This document shows positions 54,014 through 63,817 of a stretch of 64,000 nt of DNA, piece after piece (positions within the stretch are counted from its first letter, which is position 1; the number at the start of each line of letters is the position of its first letter). The stretch spans positions 372,001-436,000 of the forward strand of contig NZ_SNUT01000001.1 of NCBI RefSeq assembly GCF_012027615.1, given 5' to 3'. The translations under genes were made by a program, and so were the position numbers. The notes below the pieces were generated by a model. It was not told the DNA's origin. It did no database searches and worked only from the letters and a program-made list of their open reading frames with translations. This DNA comes from Thermococcus sp. 21S7 (GTDB lineage: Archaea > Methanobacteriota_B > Thermococci > Thermococcales > Thermococcaceae).

Positions 54014-54504
54014 TGGTGATAAAGTACGAACCCCTGAACCGGCGTGAGAGGATCATGAGGCTCTTCAGGGAGGCCATAGAGGCGGAGAACGCCAGAGACC
54101 TGGAGACCGCCAAGCGGAAGCTGGACGAGATAATGGAGCTGGCGAGGGACGAGGAGCCGGAGTTCTACTTCGAGGCCTGCTTCAGACTCGCGGATGTATT
54201 CCTTCAGGAGGACAACTGCAGGGGAGCCGTGAAGTGCGCGGTGCGGGGAGTGTATCGCGCACCCAGCGAAGACCTCTACCGGCTCGGAATAAAGAGGCTC
54301 GGGGACATCCTGTTCATAATGAAGGAGGAGAACCGGCTCGGCGAGATATCCAAGGACATGGACGTTACGCTGGACCTGGTGAAGGACGACGAGGAGCTTT
54401 ACCGCTTCGTCCAAACGCTCATGAGGATAGCGAGGGGAGAAAGGGTCGGGGAGAGATTCTCGCGGGAGGAGTTCAACGAGATAATCAGGCTCCTCACAGG
54501 ATAG
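54010..54504 (+). CDS. TPR-like helical protein, 164 aa
   Basis: Helical pairs resembling tetratricopeptide repeats are visible (FREAIEAENARDLETAKRKL; FEACFRLADVFLQEDNCR; LYRLGIKRLGDILFIM). The start overlaps the rio2 stop (ATGATG), so it is translationally coupled to the kinase and may be an adaptor in ribosome assembly (inference). No exact family is assigned. Confidence 0.65.
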   Translation: MMVIKYEPLNRRERIMRLFREAIEAENARDLETAKRKLDEIMELARDEEPEFYFEACFRLADVFLQEDNCRGAVKCAVRGVYRAPSEDLYRLGIKRLGDILFIMKEENRLGEISKDMDVTLDLVKDDEELYRFVQTLMRIARGERVGERFSREEFNEIIRLLTG

Positions 54505-55441
54505 AGTCAAGAACGCGCCTCACGTAGTCCCTCCCAGGACTTTCGGGGAAGTTGTAGGGTTCTTTCTTTGGCCTTTCGTTGTAGTACGGCCTGTTGCAGC
54601 CTGGACAGCCGTGGGTGGCGAATATCTCGGGCGGAATCACCGAGGCAAGCTCATCAACATCGATTCCAAACCTGACGAGGAAGCCTTTCTCATCGAACTC
54701 GAAATCCTCCGGCGCGGCGAGCCCCTCCTTTATGAGATAGTGGGCCACCTGGATTCTCCTGTACCTGGCAAGGCTCGGGGGCTTCGCGTTCTCAAGGCGG
54801 GTTCCCCTTATGGGCGTGAAGGCGAAGAGGGAAACCCAGGCACCCATCGAATACGCCCGCCCAATGGCCTCCACGGCCTCCCTATCCGTCTCTCCGAGGC
54901 CGATTATCAGGTGCACGAGGGCCTTTCCATTGCCAAAGACGTCGATGACGTCTTTCGTGAAGCGCCACATGTCGTCCCAGGAGTAGAGGGAGTCCTTTAT
55001 CTCCGGATAGAGCCTCTCGCTGGCCACGTCGAGGCCAACGCCGATGTAGTCAACCCCCCTTGATTTGAACTCCACAAGAGTGCCCCTGTCCACGGGGGTT
55101 ATCGAGACCGAGACCGGAAGGCCCAGCGGCTGGAAGAGGTCGAGGAGTTCGACGACGTCGGAGACCAGGCCAGGATAGTCAACCGTCTGGAGGCATATCC
55201 TCGCAAAACCGCCCGCTGGAAGGCGTTCAATGACTTCTTCCACATCAAAGGCAGGCCAGGTTATGCGCGACAGCCTCTTGAGGTCCGCCCCGCTTCCCCT
55301 AGCCTGGGGACAGAAGGCGCAGTTGTTGCGGCAGCGGCCGTCGTGATAAGTCATGAGGTACGCGGTGGTTGGTCTGGCCAGCATCCGGGCCTTTATCAGC
55401 CCCATCGCTATGGCGGTTCCGTAGGAGACCCTAATCTTCAT
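54494..55441 (-). CDS. Radical SAM protein, 315 aa
   Basis: The radical SAM cluster motif is CRNNCAFC at about residues 34-41. GVDYIGVGLDVASE and HLIIGLGETD are typical of biotin- or lipoate-synthase-like members. A C-terminal CPGCNRPYYNERP could bind a second cluster. The reaction is not deducible. GGAGGTAGG precedes the ATG, which overlaps the end of the MFS gene, so it is the third gene of the unit starting with the asparaginase. Confidence 0.85.
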   Translation of the reverse strand: MKIRVSYGTAIAMGLIKARMLARPTTAYLMTYHDGRCRNNCAFCPQARGSGADLKRLSRITWPAFDVEEVIERLPAGGFARICLQTVDYPGLVSDVVELLDLFQPLGLPVSVSITPVDRGTLVEFKSRGVDYIGVGLDVASERLYPEIKDSLYSWDDMWRFTKDVIDVFGNGKALVHLIIGLGETDREAVEAIGRAYSMGAWVSLFAFTPIRGTRLENAKPPSLARYRRIQVAHYLIKEGLAAPEDFEFDEKGFLVRFGIDVDELASVIPPEIFATHGCPGCNRPYYNERPKKEPYNFPESPGRDYVRRVLDSIL

Positions 55442-56613
55442 TTTTTCCTACCTCCCAGTATGAGGGGTGCGTGGACTATTATAAGTGATGCGGCCGCTAT
55501 GAACGGGAGCAGCGGGAAGACCCCGGCGTAGCCCCTGATGCCGGCGACGTAGCCGAGGGTCACCTGACCGCCGAGCATTCCGAGGTCAAAGAACATCGTG
55601 TAGACGCTCGAACCCATCGTCCTTATCTTCTGAGGAAGGTTTCCAAGGGCCATTAACTGCATCGCGGGAACGGAGAGGCCGAAGCCGGCCCCGATGATGA
55701 ATGCACTGACGTAGGAGCGGGGCGGGAGCCTGTAAAGGATCAGCACTATGTAGCCGAGGATAACGAGGAGCATGCCCGCCCTTATGACCGGAATCGGGCC
55801 CATCCTGTCGGCACTCTTGCCGCCAACGAGCCTCATTACGAAGCTCGATATCCCGATGACCATCATGTAGAAGCCGAACAGGCTCTGGGACATGCCCAGT
55901 ACCTTGTAGAGCGCGGGGAGGTAAGTTATGACGCCGGCGTAGGAGAAGGAGAAGAAGAACAGCGCCAGCGATGCGGCAACGAAATAGCTCCTGAGGAGCT
56001 CCGAGTAGCTGACGTCCCCGTGCCTCTCCCCCCTCCTGGCAACGGCCCTTCTGCCATCGAGCCAGACCGGGACCACGAGGGCGAGGCCAACGAGGGAGAA
56101 CGCCACCGTGAAGGAGAAGGCTCCCACAAAGCCGAGGAGGTCGGAGAGGTAGCCGCCAAGGGCCGGGCCGATTATGTTGCCGAGGGAGAACATCATGCCC
56201 CTCCAGCCCAGCGTCTCGCCGACGCGTCCCTCAGGTGCGAGGTCAACGGCCGTGGATAAACTTGAAGGAAAGAATATCCCCATGGAGAAGCCGTGAATCG
56301 CCCTGGCGAAAGCGAATATCCACAGGTTTCCAAGGAGCGCAGAGGTTATGTAAAGGAGCCCGGCCAGCATTCCCAGGACGTTGCCGGCCATCATGGCCTG
56401 GAACCTGTAGCCCCTGTCGCCGATGAGGCCGCCTATGGGCTTTGAGAACAGCGAGACGACGGAGGCAACCCCTGCGACCAGGCCAACGAGAAAGGGGGTG
56501 GCGTTGAGGGTTATCGCGAAGGGCGATATTATGGGGTTGACTACGCTTATTCCCAGGAAGAAAAAGAAGGTCGAGAAATTGAGGAGCCAGATGTCCCGGA
56601 GCGCTCTGTCGAT
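55438..56613 (-). CDS. MFS transporter without a canonical start codon, about 391 aa
   Basis: A major facilitator protein whose reading frame is open from the stop of the asparaginase gene (56617-56619). The first ATG in frame is at 56394, which would remove 73 residues that clearly encode the first two helices (DIWLLNFSTFFFFLGI; FLVGLVAGVASVVSLF) and the signature GGLIGDRG. No ATG, GTG or TTG lies upstream in frame. An ATC at 56613 has GGGGGT seven bases before it, the position of a start codon. Either ATC is used, or an ancestral ATG has changed, or the sequence is wrong. Confidence 0.8.
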   Translation of the reverse strand: MDRALRDIWLLNFSTFFFFLGISVVNPIISPFAITLNATPFLVGLVAGVASVVSLFSKPIGGLIGDRGYRFQAMMAGNVLGMLAGLLYITSALLGNLWIFAFARAIHGFSMGIFFPSSLSTAVDLAPEGRVGETLGWRGMMFSLGNIIGPALGGYLSDLLGFVGAFSFTVAFSLVGLALVVPVWLDGRRAVARRGERHGDVSYSELLRSYFVAASLALFFFSFSYAGVITYLPALYKVLGMSQSLFGFYMMVIGISSFVMRLVGGKSADRMGPIPVIRAGMLLVILGYIVLILYRLPPRSYVSAFIIGAGFGLSVPAMQLMALGNLPQKIRTMGSSVYTMFFDLGMLGGQVTLGYVAGIRGYAGVFPLLPFIAAASLIIVHAPLILGGRKK

Positions 56614-56616
56614 GGC

Positions 56617-57537
56617 TCAAACCCCCGCTACGGGTTCGTCCATCCCCTCCTTCATGAAGGCGTGGCTCATGTGCTTCGTATTCTTCGCGAAGCCCACGTT
56701 GCCCTTGGCATCAACCATTATTATGCCCATCGTATCGGCGCCGAAGTAGCGCGTTGCGAGGCTTATGGCTGCATCGCTCGCAGCCTGGGCGTCCATTCCA
56801 AGCCTGACGAAGTCGGTGGCGCTCTTGGCCAGGGCGAGCTTTATCGCCACCTCGCCGAGTCCCGTGCAGGAAGCCCCGGCAACTTCGTTGGCGTAGGTTC
56901 CCCCTCCGATTATTGGAGTATCACCAACGCGGCCGAACATCTTGAGGAACACCCCGCCGGTGGACGTTCCGGCAACGACCTCCTCGCCGTCGAAGGCGAC
57001 CGCCCCGACCGTGCTCCTAAGGACTTCGGGATACTCCTTGATCAGCTCGTTGAGCTTCTTCCAGTGCTTAGTTTCTCCGCTTTCAACGAGCTTTTTCCTC
57101 AGCTCCTCCCACTGCTTCAGCCTTTCGTCGGTCACCGGGCTGTACTCCTCGAAGCCCATGAGCCGGGCGAACTTAACCGCGCCCTCGCCGTTGAGGAGCA
57201 CGTGGTCGGTCTTCTCCATCACCTTCCTCGCGACGCTTATGGGATTCCTAACACCCCATATCCCTGCAACGGCGCCGGCTTCGAGGGTTCTTCCGCGCAT
57301 TATTGCCGCGTCCATCTCGACCTTGCCGTCGAGGGTGAGGACGCTTCCGGTGCCCGCGTTGAAGAGAGGATTGTCCTCAAGGGCTTTGACGGCTTCCTCA
57401 ACAGCGTCTAAAGCCGAGCCTCTCTTGAGTTCGCGCCAGCCGGCCAGAACAGCCTCCCTAACGCCCTCGATGACCTTTGGAATGCGCTCCTCATTCCTTA
57501 TCGTGCCGGCACCGCCGTGAACTATTATCGCAACCAT
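56617..57537 (-). CDS. Isoaspartyl peptidase/L-asparaginase (Ntn hydrolase), 306 aa
   Basis: A plant-type asparaginase or isoaspartyl aminopeptidase that matures by self-cleavage before a Thr. Motifs: VHGGAGTI at the N-terminus, NAGTGSVLTLDG, the new N-terminal nucleophile in RSTVGAVAFD, STGGVFLKMFGRVGDTPIIG and GGTYAN. Its role is likely repair or degradation of isoaspartyl peptides. The ATG at 57537 follows GGTGGTTCTC. The MFS and radical SAM genes follow on the same strand. Confidence 0.92.
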   Translation of the reverse strand: MVAIIVHGGAGTIRNEERIPKVIEGVREAVLAGWRELKRGSALDAVEEAVKALEDNPLFNAGTGSVLTLDGKVEMDAAIMRGRTLEAGAVAGIWGVRNPISVARKVMEKTDHVLLNGEGAVKFARLMGFEEYSPVTDERLKQWEELRKKLVESGETKHWKKLNELIKEYPEVLRSTVGAVAFDGEEVVAGTSTGGVFLKMFGRVGDTPIIGGGTYANEVAGASCTGLGEVAIKLALAKSATDFVRLGMDAQAASDAAISLATRYFGADTMGIIMVDAKGNVGFAKNTKHMSHAFMKEGMDEPVAGV

Positions 57538-57603
57538 GAGAACCACCGTAATAAAAAGTCCTCGAACGGTTAAAAGGATTGTGGAAACGAAAAGATAGGA
57601 ACT

Positions 57604-58518
57604 TCAGCTAAGGGCCATGTTGATTATCGTCTCGCCGATATTCTCAAGGTACTCCAGAATCCTGCGGTAGCTTTCAAGGGCTATTGACTGACGGTAATCG
57701 ATGGAGCGTATCTCGCCCTTCAACTCAAGCATGAGCCTGTCTATCTTGCCCAGGTCCCTCTCCTCTATCTGGGCCATCATCTGGCTGAACTTTTCCTTGA
57801 GGTACGGCACGTTTATCTCGCTGGGGTTCTCGGCTATCCGAGTTATGTGATCCCCTATGCGCTCGATGTTCCGGACTATGAAGAGTATACCGAGCAGGTC
57901 GAATGTTCTCCTGATTATGCCGCTCTCCTCTGTAACGCCGCGTTTGCTCAAAAGCCGGTTGACGGCACGGATTATGAGGAAGTAGAACCTGTCCAGCTCG
58001 TTCTCCAGGTCGTTTATGTCGCGCAGAATCTCGCCGTCCCCAGGGTTTTGAATGAGCAGCTCAAGGTCTCCGAGCATCGAGATGATGAGCGAGCGGATCC
58101 TGTTGAGGAGTTCCGCGAGGTTCACCTCCTCCTCGTCGAGGAGACTCTTGGCGACTATCCTCTGGGGCTCGTCGAGTATTATCTCGACCCCGGGAAGACT
58201 CTGGAGGACCTTCCTTATCTTGACCTTGTATATTGGCATCTCTTCAACGAGGTGAATCTCAAGGACGTCGTAGCCCTGAATGTAGGCAGAGATGACGAGC
58301 CTGACCGCCATGTCCGGGGAATACTCCTTCGAGATGTCCAGAATCCTCTTCTCACTAACCTCCCTCGGCTCCTTGGGGAATATGGTTATGCTCCCATCCG
58401 GGTTTATGAGGAGCGGAACGACATCGCCCTGCGCAAGTCCGTGCTCCCGGACCCACTTTTTGGGGAGGGATATTATGTATGAACTCCTGCCCGTAAATTG
58501 TATCTTCCTGAACTCCAT
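57604..58518 (-). CDS. AbrB-PhoU family phosphate uptake regulator, 304 aa
   Basis: The N-terminal 50 residues form a SpoVT/AbrB-like domain (KIQFTGRSSYIISLPKKWV). The rest has PhoU-like helical bundles (SMLGDLELLIQNPGDGEIL; RNIERIGDHITRIAENP, with the metal-binding E..D...R pattern). It would tie phosphate transport to transcription. The ATG at 58518 follows GGTGGTATCT. Confidence 0.88.
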   Translation of the reverse strand: MEFRKIQFTGRSSYIISLPKKWVREHGLAQGDVVPLLINPDGSITIFPKEPREVSEKRILDISKEYSPDMAVRLVISAYIQGYDVLEIHLVEEMPIYKVKIRKVLQSLPGVEIILDEPQRIVAKSLLDEEEVNLAELLNRIRSLIISMLGDLELLIQNPGDGEILRDINDLENELDRFYFLIIRAVNRLLSKRGVTEESGIIRRTFDLLGILFIVRNIERIGDHITRIAENPSEINVPYLKEKFSQMMAQIEERDLGKIDRLMLELKGEIRSIDYRQSIALESYRRILEYLENIGETIINMALS

Positions 58519-58578
58519 AGATACCACCGCCGATATATAGACGACGGGTTGCGTATAAAAGGCTTCGGTTCGATATAC

Positions 58579-58604
58579 TTATAAACGCTAAGATTAACGT
58601 TAGC
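58579..58604 (+). promoter_or_regulatory. Promoter of MFS gene 58607 with inverted repeat
   Basis: TTATAAA (58579-58585) is centred about 25 bases before the ATG at 58607, so the transcript is probably leaderless. GCTAA-N8-TTAGC (58587-58604) lies between the TATA box and the start, a position suited to repression. Confidence 0.45.
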
Positions 58605-58606
58605 AC

Positions 58607-59773
58607 ATGTTCCAGGACTACGGCAGGGACGCAAAGATACTCATAGCGGCCAACGCGGCGGGTCAGCTGTTCCTCCAGTTCTCAATATTCATAATGCCGT
58701 TCTATCTGACGGTTTTAGGCTACGATATGACGGCGATGGGAACGTTCTTCTCGATACAGACGTTCACGGGGGGACTCTTCTTCCTGATAGCGGGTCAGGT
58801 CTCACTGAGGCTTGGTTACCGGAGAACCCTCATCATCTCGGCCCTCCTCGGGCTCGCCGGAAGGCTCCTCCAGGTGGCGGCGATAAACGACTACGTACTG
58901 GCTCTAGGCTTCTTCCTGGTCGGCGCGAACATGGGTCTGAGACAGCCGAACTTTACTGCCCTGCTCAGCGAGGAGGTCGGCGAGAAGAGGCGCCATCATG
59001 CGTTCTCGATAAGCTTTGGCCTGGGGACTATCTTCAACGCCCTGGGAGTCCTCATAGCCGGCTTTGCCCCGGGCTTTTTCGTGGGGCTCGGGCTGACGGA
59101 GGGAATAGCCTACAGGCTGGTCATCTCGCTGGCGCTCCTCCAGTTCGCCCTCGTGATTCCGGCGCTGCTGATGATACGGGACGTTCCCGTGAGGAACCCG
59201 AGGATAAACTGGAACCGCGAGCTGGTCGTCAAGATACTCAAGTTCTCCCTCCCGAGCGCGCTGATAGGCTTTGGCGCGGGAATAACCATACCCTACATGA
59301 GCCTCTACTTCAAGCTCCAGTTCGGACAGACACTGGCGGCCATAAGCGGGATATTCTTCTTCCAGCAGTTAGCTATGGGCCTCGGTTCCTTCGGCCTTCC
59401 AAAGCTGGTTCACAGGATAGGGCCGGTGAAGGTGATAACTTCCTTCCAGAGCATAGCGGCCTTTCTCTTCGCGATATTCCCCTCGATAGAGACGTTTCTG
59501 CTGGCGGCACTGCTCTACGTCGTCCGCTCCATCCTCATGAACATAGTCTGGCCCATAAACGACTCCTTCATGATGGGCTTCTTCTCGACCGAGGAGAAGG
59601 CCACCGCGGCGGGGATAAGGAGGGCCTTCTCGACCTTCATGCGCGGCGGAGGGAACTACGTCGGCGGCCTGCTCTTCGGCATGTCACTGAGCTATCCGTT
59701 CTACGCGACTGCTCTGCTGTACGTCATAGCAACGGCGATATTCTACGCCTTCTTCATAAAGCACAACGAGTGA
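58607..59773 (+). CDS. MFS transporter, 388 aa
   Basis: A twelve-helix major facilitator protein with AGQVSLRLGYRRTLI (signature loop after helix 2) and LPKLVHRIGPVKVI (second-half copy). The substrate is unknown. The TATA box lies about 25 bases before the ATG and no ribosome binding site is seen, consistent with a leaderless mRNA. Confidence 0.88.
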   Translation: MFQDYGRDAKILIAANAAGQLFLQFSIFIMPFYLTVLGYDMTAMGTFFSIQTFTGGLFFLIAGQVSLRLGYRRTLIISALLGLAGRLLQVAAINDYVLALGFFLVGANMGLRQPNFTALLSEEVGEKRRHHAFSISFGLGTIFNALGVLIAGFAPGFFVGLGLTEGIAYRLVISLALLQFALVIPALLMIRDVPVRNPRINWNRELVVKILKFSLPSALIGFGAGITIPYMSLYFKLQFGQTLAAISGIFFFQQLAMGLGSFGLPKLVHRIGPVKVITSFQSIAAFLFAIFPSIETFLLAALLYVVRSILMNIVWPINDSFMMGFFSTEEKATAAGIRRAFSTFMRGGGNYVGGLLFGMSLSYPFYATALLYVIATAIFYAFFIKHNE

Positions 59774-59784
59774 AAAGAAAAATG

Positions 59785-60369
59785 TCAGCCCTTAGCGAGC
59801 TCGATTCCCCGCTCAAGGGCCCTGAAGTTGATCTCCCAGAGCTTTTCGCGAAGGGTGAGCCTTATTCCCTCCTGGAGGGACTCCTTTTTGAGGGGCACGA
59901 GGCCCTTCCCGTGGGCGTAGCCGAGCATCAGGACGCCGAGGGTTCTTGGGTTTATCCCATCGGCCTCGCGCTGGAAGTCCATCATGTACACCGGGCAGAT
60001 TCTTCCCAAGGCGGCCTCTATTTCGTCCAGCCCCGGGTATTTCTCCTTCCCGACGAGGGTCGTTGCCGTGTGGATCGGGTAGGCGTTGACCACCGCGTGG
60101 CTGTCCTTTCCCAGAAAGCGCGCGTTCCTCAGCGCCTCGGCGGGTTCAAGGGCGAGCATGAGGTTTGCCTTTCCTTCCTCGATTAGGGGTGAGTAGACCT
60201 CCTCACCAAAGCGGAGGTAGCTCAGAACGCTGCCGTAGCGCTGGCTCATTCCAAGGGTTTCACCTATCCTGACGTTGTAGCCCTCGTGCATGGCGGCGTT
60301 CCCAACGATCCTCGAAAGCGTCAATCCGCCCTGGCCGCCGACTCCCGTGATTATGAGGTTGAACTCCAT
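59785..60369 (-). CDS. iorB: Indolepyruvate:ferredoxin oxidoreductase beta subunit-like protein
   Basis: This 194-aa protein has the pyruvate/ketoisovalerate-oxidoreductase gamma-type domain: IITGVGGQGGLTLSRI, GMSQRYGSVLSYLRFG and LMLALEPAEAL. Such subunits pair with IorA to oxidise aryl pyruvates from aromatic amino acids with ferredoxin as acceptor. No iorA is present in the window. The ATG at 60369 follows GGTGGTG and replaces a much longer open frame. Confidence 0.85.
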   Translation of the reverse strand: MEFNLIITGVGGQGGLTLSRIVGNAAMHEGYNVRIGETLGMSQRYGSVLSYLRFGEEVYSPLIEEGKANLMLALEPAEALRNARFLGKDSHAVVNAYPIHTATTLVGKEKYPGLDEIEAALGRICPVYMMDFQREADGINPRTLGVLMLGYAHGKGLVPLKKESLQEGIRLTLREKLWEINFRALERGIELAKG

Positions 60370-60460
60370 CGGCACCACCGAGATACATTGGAGGGGACGG
60401 ATAAAAACCTGTTGTCGAGAAAATTCGGAAAAAGTAGAAAACCACACAAACTTTTGCGGC

Positions 60461-60470
60461 AAATATTTAA
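60461..60470 (+). promoter_or_regulatory. TATA box of the methyltransferase gene
   Basis: AAATATTTAA at 60461-60470 is centred about 26 bases before the ATG at 60493, which predicts a leaderless transcript. Confidence 0.5.
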
Positions 60471-60492
60471 AGACAGACGAGTAAGTAAAAAC

Positions 60493-61182
60493 ATGGGCTT
60501 CGAAAAGTACTACGAGGCGTTTCCGGCGTACACTGACGTGTACTCTGAGGAGTACAGAAAGCGTATTGAAGCACTGGAGCCGCTCCTGATGAAGCACATG
60601 CCGGCTAGAGGAAGGGTTCTCGACCTGGCCTGCGGAACTGGGGGGTTCTCATTCCTCCTTGAAGACCTGGGGTTCAACGTCGTTGCCCTCGACAACAGCG
60701 ACGTCATGCTCTCCCGGGCAAGGGAATTCGCAAAGGACAAGAGGTCAAAGGTTGAGTTCGTGAAGGGCGACGCCAGAAAACTGCCCTTTGAGGAGAACAG
60801 CTTCGACTACGTGGTTTTCATAGACAGCCTCGTCCACTTCGAGCCGATGGATTTAAATTCAACGTTCAAAGAGGTCGCGAGGGTTCTCAAGCCCAGCGGG
60901 AGGTTCATCCTGCAGTTCACAGACCTGAGGGCCCTTTTACCAGTTCTCATGAACGGGCAGATAGTGGGCGCTGAATATTGGATCAGCAGGGTTCTGCCGG
61001 ACGCCGACGAAAAGACAGTGGTTCTGGAGTTCCAGAGCGAAAAGGATAACTTCCGCGTCAGATTCAACGTATGGGGAAAGACCGCGGTGGAACTGCTGGC
61101 AAAGCTGTACTTCAGACAGCTCCACAGTGAGAGGATGAACGAACACAGCTACTTCCAGGTTTACGCGCCGAAAAAAGGATAA
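60493..61182 (+). CDS. Class I SAM-dependent methyltransferase, 229 aa
   Basis: Motif I reads VLDLACGTGGFSFLL, motif II VVALDNSDVML, then FVKGDARKLPFEENSFDYVVF and a VARVLKPSGRFIL post-motif. These define a UbiE-like small-molecule methyltransferase; the substrate is not evident. The ATG at 60493 is used because the TATA box lies the right distance upstream for a leaderless mRNA. The stop lies six bases from the converging lysS. Confidence 0.85.
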   Translation: MGFEKYYEAFPAYTDVYSEEYRKRIEALEPLLMKHMPARGRVLDLACGTGGFSFLLEDLGFNVVALDNSDVMLSRAREFAKDKRSKVEFVKGDARKLPFEENSFDYVVFIDSLVHFEPMDLNSTFKEVARVLKPSGRFILQFTDLRALLPVLMNGQIVGAEYWISRVLPDADEKTVVLEFQSEKDNFRVRFNVWGKTAVELLAKLYFRQLHSERMNEHSYFQVYAPKKG

Positions 61183-61188
61183 GTGATA

Positions 61189-62769
61189 TCAGCCCTCCAG
61201 GCGGAGGCGCTTTATCACAAAGTCCCTGTCGAGGGAAGCCAGGAAGCTCGCGAGCCTTGGACCGCGGTCCTTGCCGATGAAGACGTTGTAGAGCGCCTTG
61301 AACCACTCCTTGCTCGGGATCTCACGCTTCTTGGCAATATCAAAGAGCGCGTTGTTGAGTTCCTCAACGGTGAAGCCCTCACGGGAGCTGAGCCACTCCG
61401 CGACCTCCAGCATGGCCCCCCTGATTTCAGGCCTAAGCTCGATCTCCGGGGGCTCTGCCAGGATGCTGAACTTCACGTTGTCGGGGGCGTACTTCTCAAC
61501 CCAGTTCCTAGCCAAGCGTATGCGGAGCCTTATGCGCTCGACGTCATCCTCGCCGAGCTCCCTCGGAACGTGGCCCTGCTCCTGGAGAACTCTTATTATG
61601 CCCCCCTCGTCGAGGTGCGGCATCTGGACGAGCGTAACCAGGAACCTGAATGGTGCCTGCGCGGTCAGCCTGTCGGGAACCTTCGGCATCGAGAGCTCGT
61701 AGGTCCTCTTAAGTTCTTCTTCCTCCTCAGGGTTCTTGGCCCGCTCAAGGCCGAAGTAGATGCGCTCCACCTTGTCGAACTCGTCGTAGAGGTTGAGCAG
61801 TCCCAGGCCGAGGTCGATCTTAAGCTCTTTGTTCGGCCTCGCCTTTGCGTAGATGAAGCGGATTATTCCCGGCTCAAGCACCTCGTAGAGGTCGCTGAGG
61901 AGTATAACGTTGCCCTTGCTGCCGGACATCTTGCCCTTCTGCCCCTTGATTCCGACGAATTCGTACATCAGGTCTATGGGTGAAGGCCATCCGAAAACTT
62001 TCTCAACTATCTCTCTGCCGGTGTCGTACGATCCGCCCGCGGCGAGGTGGTCCTTTCCGGCCGGCTCGAAGTCCACCTTGAAGTGCGCCCAGCGCATCGG
62101 CCAGTCGACTCTCCACCGGAGCTTAACGTTGCCGTCCCTTATGTCCGTCTCGCCCTCACTACCGCAGTGGGGGCACTTGTAGGAGACCTTCCACTCGCCG
62201 TCCCACGAAACGAACTCCGCCTCCTTCCTGCACTTTGGACAGTAAACCATAACCGGCTGCCAGTCCTCCTCAAGGGGCGGCTGCTTGGCCCTCTCGCGGT
62301 ACTTGTCGAGTATGGCCTTTATCTCCTCGCGCTTGGCCAGGGCGAGCTTTATCTCCTCGGCGTACTCACCGGACTTGTACAGCTCGTAGGCGTGGAGGAA
62401 GTCCACCTCTATGCCGAGCTTCGACACTTCCTCTTCGAATATGGCCATGAAGTGCTCCGCGTAGCTGTCGTGGCAGCCCCACGGGTCCGGAACCTCCCTA
62501 ACCGGCCTCGTGAGGTGCTCCTTCCACTCGGGCGGGACGTTCTTCGGCACCTTCCTAAAGCGGTCGTAGTCGTCCCACATGTGGATGTGGCGAACCTTCT
62601 TCCCCCTGTCCCTGAGGGCATGGCCGACTATATAGGCCGTGAAGAACTCCCTGAAGTTCCCTATATGAACGTACCCGCTCGGGGTTATTCCGCTCTCCAC
62701 AACGTATTCATCCCTGTCGCCGCGCTCCCGGATAATCTTTTCAGCCATGTAGTCTGCCCAATGAACCAT
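61189..62769 (-). CDS. lysS: Lysyl-tRNA synthetase, class I
   Basis: This is the archaeal class I enzyme (526 aa) that charges tRNA-Lys. It has the HIGH-type motif YVHIGNFRE, the KMSKS-type motif GKMSGSKGN, and a zinc ribbon CPKC...CPHC in the middle domain. A helical anticodon-binding domain ends the protein. The ATG at 62769 follows GGTGGTGAGA. Confidence 0.97.
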   Translation of the reverse strand: MVHWADYMAEKIIRERGDRDEYVVESGITPSGYVHIGNFREFFTAYIVGHALRDRGKKVRHIHMWDDYDRFRKVPKNVPPEWKEHLTRPVREVPDPWGCHDSYAEHFMAIFEEEVSKLGIEVDFLHAYELYKSGEYAEEIKLALAKREEIKAILDKYRERAKQPPLEEDWQPVMVYCPKCRKEAEFVSWDGEWKVSYKCPHCGSEGETDIRDGNVKLRWRVDWPMRWAHFKVDFEPAGKDHLAAGGSYDTGREIVEKVFGWPSPIDLMYEFVGIKGQKGKMSGSKGNVILLSDLYEVLEPGIIRFIYAKARPNKELKIDLGLGLLNLYDEFDKVERIYFGLERAKNPEEEEELKRTYELSMPKVPDRLTAQAPFRFLVTLVQMPHLDEGGIIRVLQEQGHVPRELGEDDVERIRLRIRLARNWVEKYAPDNVKFSILAEPPEIELRPEIRGAMLEVAEWLSSREGFTVEELNNALFDIAKKREIPSKEWFKALYNVFIGKDRGPRLASFLASLDRDFVIKRLRLEG

Positions 62770-62900
62770 TCTCACCACCGCGCTTAGGTCTGCGGAGGAG
62801 CTTTTAAGCTTAAGCTTGGCATGGGAGACAACTTCAAGAGGGAAAATTTTATAAATTCTGATGGTAAAACTACAGATAAAAGTAACATGGAGGCATTCCC

Positions 62901-63785
62901 ATGGAGTTAGAGATGAGGAGGATGCAGGCGTTTTTCCCGGCGTCGCTGGAAATTCAGGAGGAGCTGCTCAAGGCGGGCTTCAGGGTACCCTACGACAAAG
63001 AGAGCGGGAGAAAAACACCGATTCCCGTGGTGGTGGGCTCTCGGGAGGAGAGGCGCGTCAGGAGGAGCCGCCTGCTGAAGGCCAAGGACTTTGAAAGCGA
63101 CGGCAAATTTGCCATGCTGCCCGGCGAAAGAACGTTCCTCAATATGGAGCTCACGGAAAGGGGCTTTCTAGTGCTCAGGCCAAAGCCGACCGAGTACCAC
63201 CTAGAGGAGATGGGCTTCGTCTCGGTCCCTCCCAGGGTCTGGGGGACGTGGGCGAGCTTTTCGCTCCCCTTTTCGGCGTACGATGAACTGGTGGATTTCC
63301 TGGGCGATTTCAGGAACGATAACGGAAACGGATTCTACACAGCCTCCAGGGGCTCCGGCGGAAGGATAGAGGTCTACGCCTACAAGGGAAGAAGCAGAAA
63401 AGACCTGGGAATTCCAGTTTTTGGCTACGCCCTCGGGCTCCACGGACTGACTCTGGCGGAGGAGTACTTAAGGGAGAAGGCCAAGGAGAACGGGGTTCCG
63501 GAGGAGAGGCTCCGCTACCTCAGGCTAGGCCTTAGAAAGAGGAGGGAAACCAAAGCGGGCCTCAAGGTTGGCCTTGTCTGGGAGAGCGGAAGACCGGTTG
63601 AGATAGCGCTCAAGCTCTCTACGACGGAGCCGAGGGTTAAAATCCAGGGGCTCTACGGCGAGCTGGTCGGCAAATCCAGGGGAGAGCTGGCGAGGACGGA
63701 TGACTGGTACGTCGTCGTCCACGCGGGCGATTTCATCACGGCTCTGGAGGCCGTCGGAAGGGCCTTCGGGGGCAACTCATATTAA
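62901..63785 (+). CDS. Conserved hypothetical protein, 294 aa
   Basis: I do not recognise a named domain. The protein has beta-rich parts ([45 protein letters not shown]) and helices ([16 protein letters not shown]), and is basic in its N-terminal third ([17 protein letters not shown]). GGAGGCATTCCC precedes the ATG and TTTTATAAATT lies upstream as a TATA box. It is likely a soluble Thermococcales-conserved protein; no function is proposed. Confidence 0.65.
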   Translation: MELEMRRMQAFFPASLEIQEELLKAGFRVPYDKESGRKTPIPVVVGSREERRVRRSRLLKAKDFESDGKFAMLPGERTFLNMELTERGFLVLRPKPTEYHLEEMGFVSVPPRVWGTWASFSLPFSAYDELVDFLGDFRNDNGNGFYTASRGSGGRIEVYAYKGRSRKDLGIPVFGYALGLHGLTLAEEYLREKAKENGVPEERLRYLRLGLRKRRETKAGLKVGLVWESGRPVEIALKLSTTEPRVKIQGLYGELVGKSRGELARTDDWYVVVHAGDFITALEAVGRAFGGNSY

Positions 63786-63817
63786 CCCCAAACCCCTCTC
63801 ATTTTTTGGTGGAACGA

